From: Geosiphon pyriformis
Lineage: Eukaryota > Glomeromycota > Glomeromycetes > Archaeosporales > Geosiphonaceae
Direction: 5' to 3'
Assembly: GCA_016748015.1 (NCBI GenBank)
Contig: JAAOMT010000653.1
Coordinates: 24,160 to 77,638 of the forward strand
DNA length: 53,479 nucleotides
Made by a program: the position numbers and the translations under genes. The notes below the pieces were generated by a model. That model was not told the origin of the DNA. It saw only the letters and a list, made by a program, of their open reading frames with translations, and did not search any database. The first letter of the stretch is position 1; every line of letters starts with the position of its first letter. Positions 49,032 through 53,479 of the stretch are shown here, piece by piece.

Positions 49032-50027
49032 ATGACAACTACTAGTTTATCGTCGTTTGAAGAATGCCTAGAAGAGTGGGAACGCCTGTGTTTTAGGTTT
49101 TATAGCAAGAATGATGAACTGGCAGGAATAGTGATCAATCTTGTGGAATTCTCCACTCATGCAAAGGATCAAGTAATGATAAACTGGAGTGTCTTTGACA
49201 GCCAAAATCCACAAACGCTCAAAGTTGATGAGTTGCTTGTCAAAATTGGTTTTTTAAATGGCATTATGCGTTTCCCCCAAAAATATGAAGCGTATATAGT
49301 CGCCAAACGCAAAGTACGCGTTGATTGGCATCAAAAAAAGGCTCGGGATTTAAACAGAGAACTTGATAGATTACTTCATTCAAAACCTGCCCAATATACT
49401 CGACCCCATCGTATTTCCGCACTAAAAACTTTTCTAGCTCAATACAAATCTTCTTTGGGGGGTGGACCGTTTATTAAGGGTCTTTTCTGTGCTTTGAACC
49501 TTCAAATTGATCAAAATAATCTTGTCTCTTGGACGTTTTTGGATGGTAAGTTCTCCCAGATTTCGCAATATAAGAAATTAAAAAAGATTGATAAATTTAA
49601 ACTTGCATAAATAGACACTTTCACACAAAACGAAGCAGATTTTATGCGTGCATCTGTGAACTTGCTGACCAACGTGTTGGGCTTAACACATACTGTCCAA
49701 GAAGCCGATGAAAGCGGTGAGCAAGCTAGTTTGCGCACATGGTACATGAACAGCGCGCTTGATGACGCCGAAATAAGATCTTTAATTAAATTATTTCCAA
49801 AGAGAAATTCAATTGTCAATGTGAGGGCTACGGGGACCATACAGTTGTCATCGCAAACCCGACCTTTAGAAATGGTTAGTAGACGCTATAAAGTAATAAC
49901 TAATTTATGCAGACTGCCCATCAAGGTCGCGTTGCTTTTGTACTTTGTGTTGCGTTCATGGGCTAATCATGGAATTGAGGTTTTTTCCTGGCGCAAAAAA
50001 TATGGTGAATCTCAAACTTCTGCTTGA
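49032..50027 (+). CDS. Hypothetical fungal protein, two exons
   Basis: Exons 49032-49545 and 49615-50027 join in frame across a 69-nt GTAAGT...AATAG intron, giving about 308 residues. The intron removes the in-frame stop at 49608. The protein is mostly helical and polar (SFEECLEEWERLC, KARDLNRELDRLL), has a Gly-containing centre (SSLGGGPFIKG) and a hydrophobic stretch near the C-terminus (LPIKVALLLYFVLRSW). RTWYMNSALDDAEIRSLIKL looks like a conserved block, but I do not recognise the family and assign no function. A splice-acceptor-like CCTTTATAG at 49012 suggests a 5' untranslated exon upstream. The gene converges on the ChAPs gene, with 208 nt between the two stop codons. Confidence 0.7.
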
Positions 50028-50235
50028 TTTAATGAGAAATAAATCTTATTCTACAATAACAAGAGATACAAATACGAGTACCCCATATTTTGACAAAAAT
50101 GTATATCCCAAATTACTTTAAAATATTTCCAGAGAAATATCCAAAACGCTAAAATACTTATCCTTGTAAAAATTGTATGGTCTTAAATTTACCTTTTCCC
50201 TGAGAATTGTCCACCTATGTCTGGAATTACATTGA

Positions 50236-53200
50236 TTAAAAATCTGATCCAGGAATTTTGAACGTTTCAGCAAGGATCATATATCTCGAAACCAATTTGT
50301 CAACGGCTGGTGATAAGTTCATTGAGATAAGGTTGTAGTGTATCTTGGAAAGTCCTTGAACTCTGATTATTTTGTTAAGATTATGACAAACGGCGGTTGG
50401 ATACTAAAAATTTTTGTATGGTTCCCAATGGAGGAATTTTGAGTGCATAATTTTGTGAATTAAAAGACAAAAAGCTCAAAATTCTTACAATTATCTCATG
50501 ATACCACCGTTCATGATATACCGTCAATTTGACGACAGCTGTTAATGTACGTTGGACATCCCCTTCTTCGGCATAATATTCTAACAACTTTAACCAAGCT
50601 TTAGGCGAAAATTTGAAATCGAGGCAGCGTTGGTATGCTTCTTTAGCTTCTTCCTGTGGAAAAAAATAGGAACCATGAAATCAGGATTGATATAGGTATT
50701 TTCCAGAAGATTGAATACATGACTGACCTTATGATGCAGTCTAGAAGCCAAATCGCCCAAAATTTCCCATTCTGCCCCAGCCTTGCGATACAATAATTGG
50801 TGAGCTTTGTAATGGGACATTTCGGACCGCCATAGAGTGTATACTCTTAAATCCTAAATAAGTTGCTTTCGTTATTATACAGCGCGCTAAAAAACAATTG
50901 ACCATTGCGTTCCAAATAACACTCACTTCATATAAAACCATGAATAAATTATCAAGCCATCTAATATTATGAAAATTTGTTATAATAATCTTAGAAACCC
51001 GGTTGAGAAGAATTAATACACACCTTTCACATAAACGTTTATTATTAAATGAAAATGCGTAATCCTTTTTGGTCACTGTCTCCTGGATAAATGAGAATTG
51101 GATAGGTGTAGATGTTTTATGATCATAAGGAGCGAAAGGATTTTGTGGTTGGTTTTCACACCTTATTGGGTTCTTCATGTTGGCTCGGAGAATCGTTTTT
51201 TTCCTCGTTTGCCGCTTGCAAAGGTTTTTCCAATTCAGGTCCTTTAAAAGATATAGGTTCCGAAACGGAAGTTTCTTCAAAACTCTTTTTTTCTGATGTT
51301 TCCTTATCATCTTCTAAATTAACTTCTTCTAATGCTTCTGAATCGGTCGAATGTTCATCGACCACTGTTGATTCTCCAATTTCTTGCAGGGATCGTGATT
51401 CTCCTGTCGTCGATTCCAAAGAATTAACTTCTGCCGGGACCTCATTGTGGTTAGGAAGAGACGTCTCAAAAGTTTCATCAGCAGATGTCAAAGACTCGAC
51501 AGCATCATCTTTCTGCAATTTCTTCTCTGAAGAAGCATTACTGTCCTCATTTTCCTTGTCCTCATCTGACTCCCCGGAAATAGCAATTTTGGGAATAGAA
51601 TAATTTAAATTGTTGACCCCATTAGTTTTAACCTCGTTGATGGGGTCGGCAGAAGGAGGTGGTTTTGTTTCATTATCAAAGGCTGATTTTTGATTTTTTT
51701 TATGATGTTCTTCCTCAGCAGCTTTCTGCAGCCTATACTCTTCTTCCATTACAAAAACAGAAGATCGGCATTTCAAAAGTTCATCCCAACCAATCTTGGC
51801 CACTAAACGTGTTAATAATGAATACGCTTTCGAGAAAGTGCCACGGAGGGACGGTGCTGGTAAACGGAGGAGCGCAACGTCCACCTTTATTTTTTATTAG
51901 TTAAGAAAACGTGATTAAAAGAGTGAAATTGGCAAATGGGGAATTCTTCGGAAGACAAGATAAAGTGGAAAATGACCAAAACCTCGTTATCCCGCCCGCT
52001 ATCTTCATCCAGGCCTGCATTTACAATTTCCGGTTTTATAGGAAGATGAGTTTTAGCAGGAGTAGGCATGCGATGCATGTCTCTTTCATTGTATGTAAAC
52101 ATGGGACAAGAATTCAATGTCAATAGTGCCTTTAGAAAATTTGATATACACATAAATAGGAATCAAAGATTATGATTTAGTAAATTATCTAATAAATTCA
52201 TAAAAACTTAATTATTTGACACCTACAGATTCATAATCACCCAGAGCAATATAAACCTCAGTCAGCTTTGCCCAAGTCACAAATTCAGATGGAGCACAGT
52301 TTACTGCTTGTTTGGCCAGTTTCAAAGCGTATTCCGTTTTACCCTGATTTATTGATTAAAAAAATGATTTCTATAAAAAAATGAAAAATAAATAATAAAG
52401 AAAGTTTTAATCTAACCTTGGTCAATAAGAAATCAGCTTGCACATGTAATAAAGCATAGCTCATGGAATTTTGTTTCAAAGCTTCGTATAGTATGTTGAC
52501 TCCTTTAATTTCCTCATCTAAAATAAAATAAAATTATTAGAATAAATAAACCAAGTATGTAAAGTAATAGAAAGAACGCACCCATCCCAATGTAAGATTT
52601 AGCTAATAAAGCAGCTACTTCAGGATCTTTACGATACAGTGAGAATGAGTTATGGAATAGCATTGAAATATTAAGTATAAGCAAAAGATTGGCGAATTGC
52701 CAAAAGGATATATTTTTCAAAAAGATTGACAGCGGGACCATATCTGAAATTTTCACTGAAATATTTCATAATTCCTGCCGTCAGATGATTGCTTACGACA
52801 GTTGCCACTTGAATTTCGGGATCTGAGCCCAATTGCCACCCTATATGCAAATTTTAGGGATAATTAGATAGAATTTCTTACAAGATCGATACCCATCATA
52901 AAAACCTTTGAAAAACAAAGCTTCAGCCGCTTCAAGAAAATGAGTCTCAGCTTCGATATTTGGAATAGGATCTAATTTGCGGAAACCAGCCAATCGATAA
53001 TTGACATCATCTGAATAAAGAATAGAGCGAAGCAAAGCGGAAGTATAGGTTTCTTGCCAAATATCTGAGGTGGCTTCATGCCTGTATTTTTTAATAGTTT
53101 TGTTGTTGTTGTTATTGTTGTTATATTTACAAAATTTGAGATAAGACGAACACTTGCACCAAAAAATATATCATCTTTCCTCTCCCCGCGTATATCAACA

Positions 53201-53419
53201 ACGTAACTTTCGACACTTCCGGGAATCTTCACCTCAACTCTCACATCCACACGCGAAAAAGCATTAAAACAGCTGATGAAATTAATTAATAAATCTAATT
53301 AGATACAATAGTAAAAAACCACGAACCCACAGACGTATCGAAAAATAATTTAATCACCAATATATCCCCGAGCGTATCCTCCAAGCGGGAGATTTTGAAA
53401 ACCAAGCATGATTTTCTTC
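50236..53419 (-). CDS. ChAPs family protein (Chs5/Arf1-binding, exomer subunit), 5' partial
   Basis: Fourteen exons on the minus strand join in one frame to about 730 residues; the start lies beyond the window (the bases after 53419 are intron). Exons: 53419-53358, 53272-53160, 53073-52882, 52840-52712, 52638-52582, 52517-52417, 52343-52227, 52129-51983, 51884-51162, 51082-51024, 50960-50927, 50853-50728, 50653-50489, 50403-50236. Family blocks: NAFSRVDVRVEVKIPGSVES, WQETYTSALLRSILYSDDV, TPR-like repeats (LYRKDPEVAALLAKSYIGMD; ALKLAKQAVNCAPSEFVTWA), KDYAFSFNNKRLCERWLDNL, VKLTVYHERWYHEI and the C-terminal IPGSDF. In yeast Bch1/Bud7-type ChAPs work with Chs5 and Arf1 to carry chitin synthase and other cargo from the trans-Golgi to the surface. 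Exon 9 adds a long acidic Ser/Glu-rich insert. The exon 2 donor is ambiguous (G|GTGCAA or A|GTGTTC, both in frame). Intron 4 is AT-AC. Confidence 0.92.
51255..51720 (-). other. Acidic Ser/Glu-rich low-complexity insert of the ChAPs protein
   Basis: Within exon 9, after VMEEEYRLQKAAEEEHHKK, roughly 150 residues are rich in Glu, Ser and Asp (ESDEDKENEDSNASSEKK, DEHSTDSEALEEVNLEDDK) before the conserved KDYAFSFNNKRLCER. It is likely disordered, with many acidic Ser sites of casein kinase 2 type. The opposite-strand Ser-rich open frame (51112-51603) is its shadow. Confidence 0.75.
52639..52711 (-). other. AT-AC U12-type (minor spliceosome) intron
   Basis: This 73-nt intron of the ChAPs gene starts ATATCCTTTT and ends CTCAC on the minus strand. 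Removing it joins LFEK to LYRKDPEVAALL in frame (T + TG). TTCCATAACTC, one mismatch from the U12 branch consensus TTCCTTAACTC, lies with its branch A 11-12 nt before the end, the spacing expected for U12 introns, and there is no pyrimidine tract. There is no GT near LFEK and no AG at the 3' border, so no GT-AG intron fits this junction. Confidence 0.88.
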
Positions 53420-53479
53420 CTAGAAGAAATTAGAAACAAAGTTGAGCGATGTTTTACGATTCGGATCATGGAGACTAAC

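Noticed and set aside
51112-51603. 163-residue Ser-rich plus-strand frame
   Set aside because: Exact antisense shadow of the acidic Ser/Glu insert in ChAPs exon 9.
52514-52756. 80-residue minus frame reading into hydrophobic sequence
   Set aside because: It reads through the AT-AC intron and the following GT-AG intron; only the LYRKDPEVAALLAKSYIGM part is exon.
53154-53160. GC-AG intron (GGT|GCAAGT) at the end of ChAPs exon 2
   Set aside because: The donor fits a GC consensus but its phase does not join to any nearby acceptor.

Overview
This is a fungal nuclear window. It has very AT-rich deserts packed with decayed transposons, and two more GC-balanced islands of short-intron genes. The gene set (a HLJ1/DNAJB12-type J protein, coilin, a ChAPs exomer subunit) and the LINE and Ty3 families, which resemble ones I recall from Rhizophagus and relatives, suggest an arbuscular mycorrhizal fungus (Glomeromycotina). 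Genus and species are inference from memory only.

Layout. Positions 1-17.8 kb are repeats: a LINE 5' fragment (about 331-765, minus), a near full-length decayed LINE copy A (1371-8189, minus), a heavily decayed Ty3/gypsy pol (about 8840-11060, minus), a hAT-like transposon relic with an inverted duplicate of its 3' end (about 11490-15580), and a Ty3 integrase fragment (about 15820-17040, minus). Island 1 (17.8-23.3 kb) holds the J protein gene (+), a small charged protein gene (-) and coilin (-). Positions 24.1-45.6 kb are repeats again: two opposed LINE fragments, LINE copy C (+), a candidate LTR, a decayed Ty3 gag-pol (+) and LINE copy D (38881-45624, +), the best preserved LINE. After an AT-rich desert, island 2 (48-53.5 kb) holds weak exon candidates, an unrecognised two-exon gene (+) and a 14-exon ChAPs gene (-) whose 5' end lies beyond the window.

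The strongest observation is in the ChAPs gene. Thirteen junctions inside the coding region join in frame. Eleven of the introns look like ordinary GT-AG introns with readable borders and one GT-AG intron has an ambiguous donor. The remaining one (52639-52711) is a textbook AT-AC U12-type intron, with ATATCCTTTT at the 5' end, a U12-like branch sequence 11-12 nt before the end, and a terminal AC. The lineage therefore very probably keeps a minor spliceosome. The same window encodes coilin, the marker protein of Cajal bodies, where spliceosomal snRNPs mature; yeast models such as Saccharomyces lack it.

The LINEs share unusual design features: a 5'-terminal inverted repeat (AAAACTTCTTTC...GAAAGAAGTTTT), a shared 3' end (TTTACTCATTAA before the A tail), and an ORF1 stop that overlaps the ORF2 start as ATGA. 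All transposon ORFs are broken by stops and by changes of catalytic residues that look like C-to-T/G-to-A transitions, so I call them pseudogenes. No rRNA, tRNA or CRISPR array was seen.
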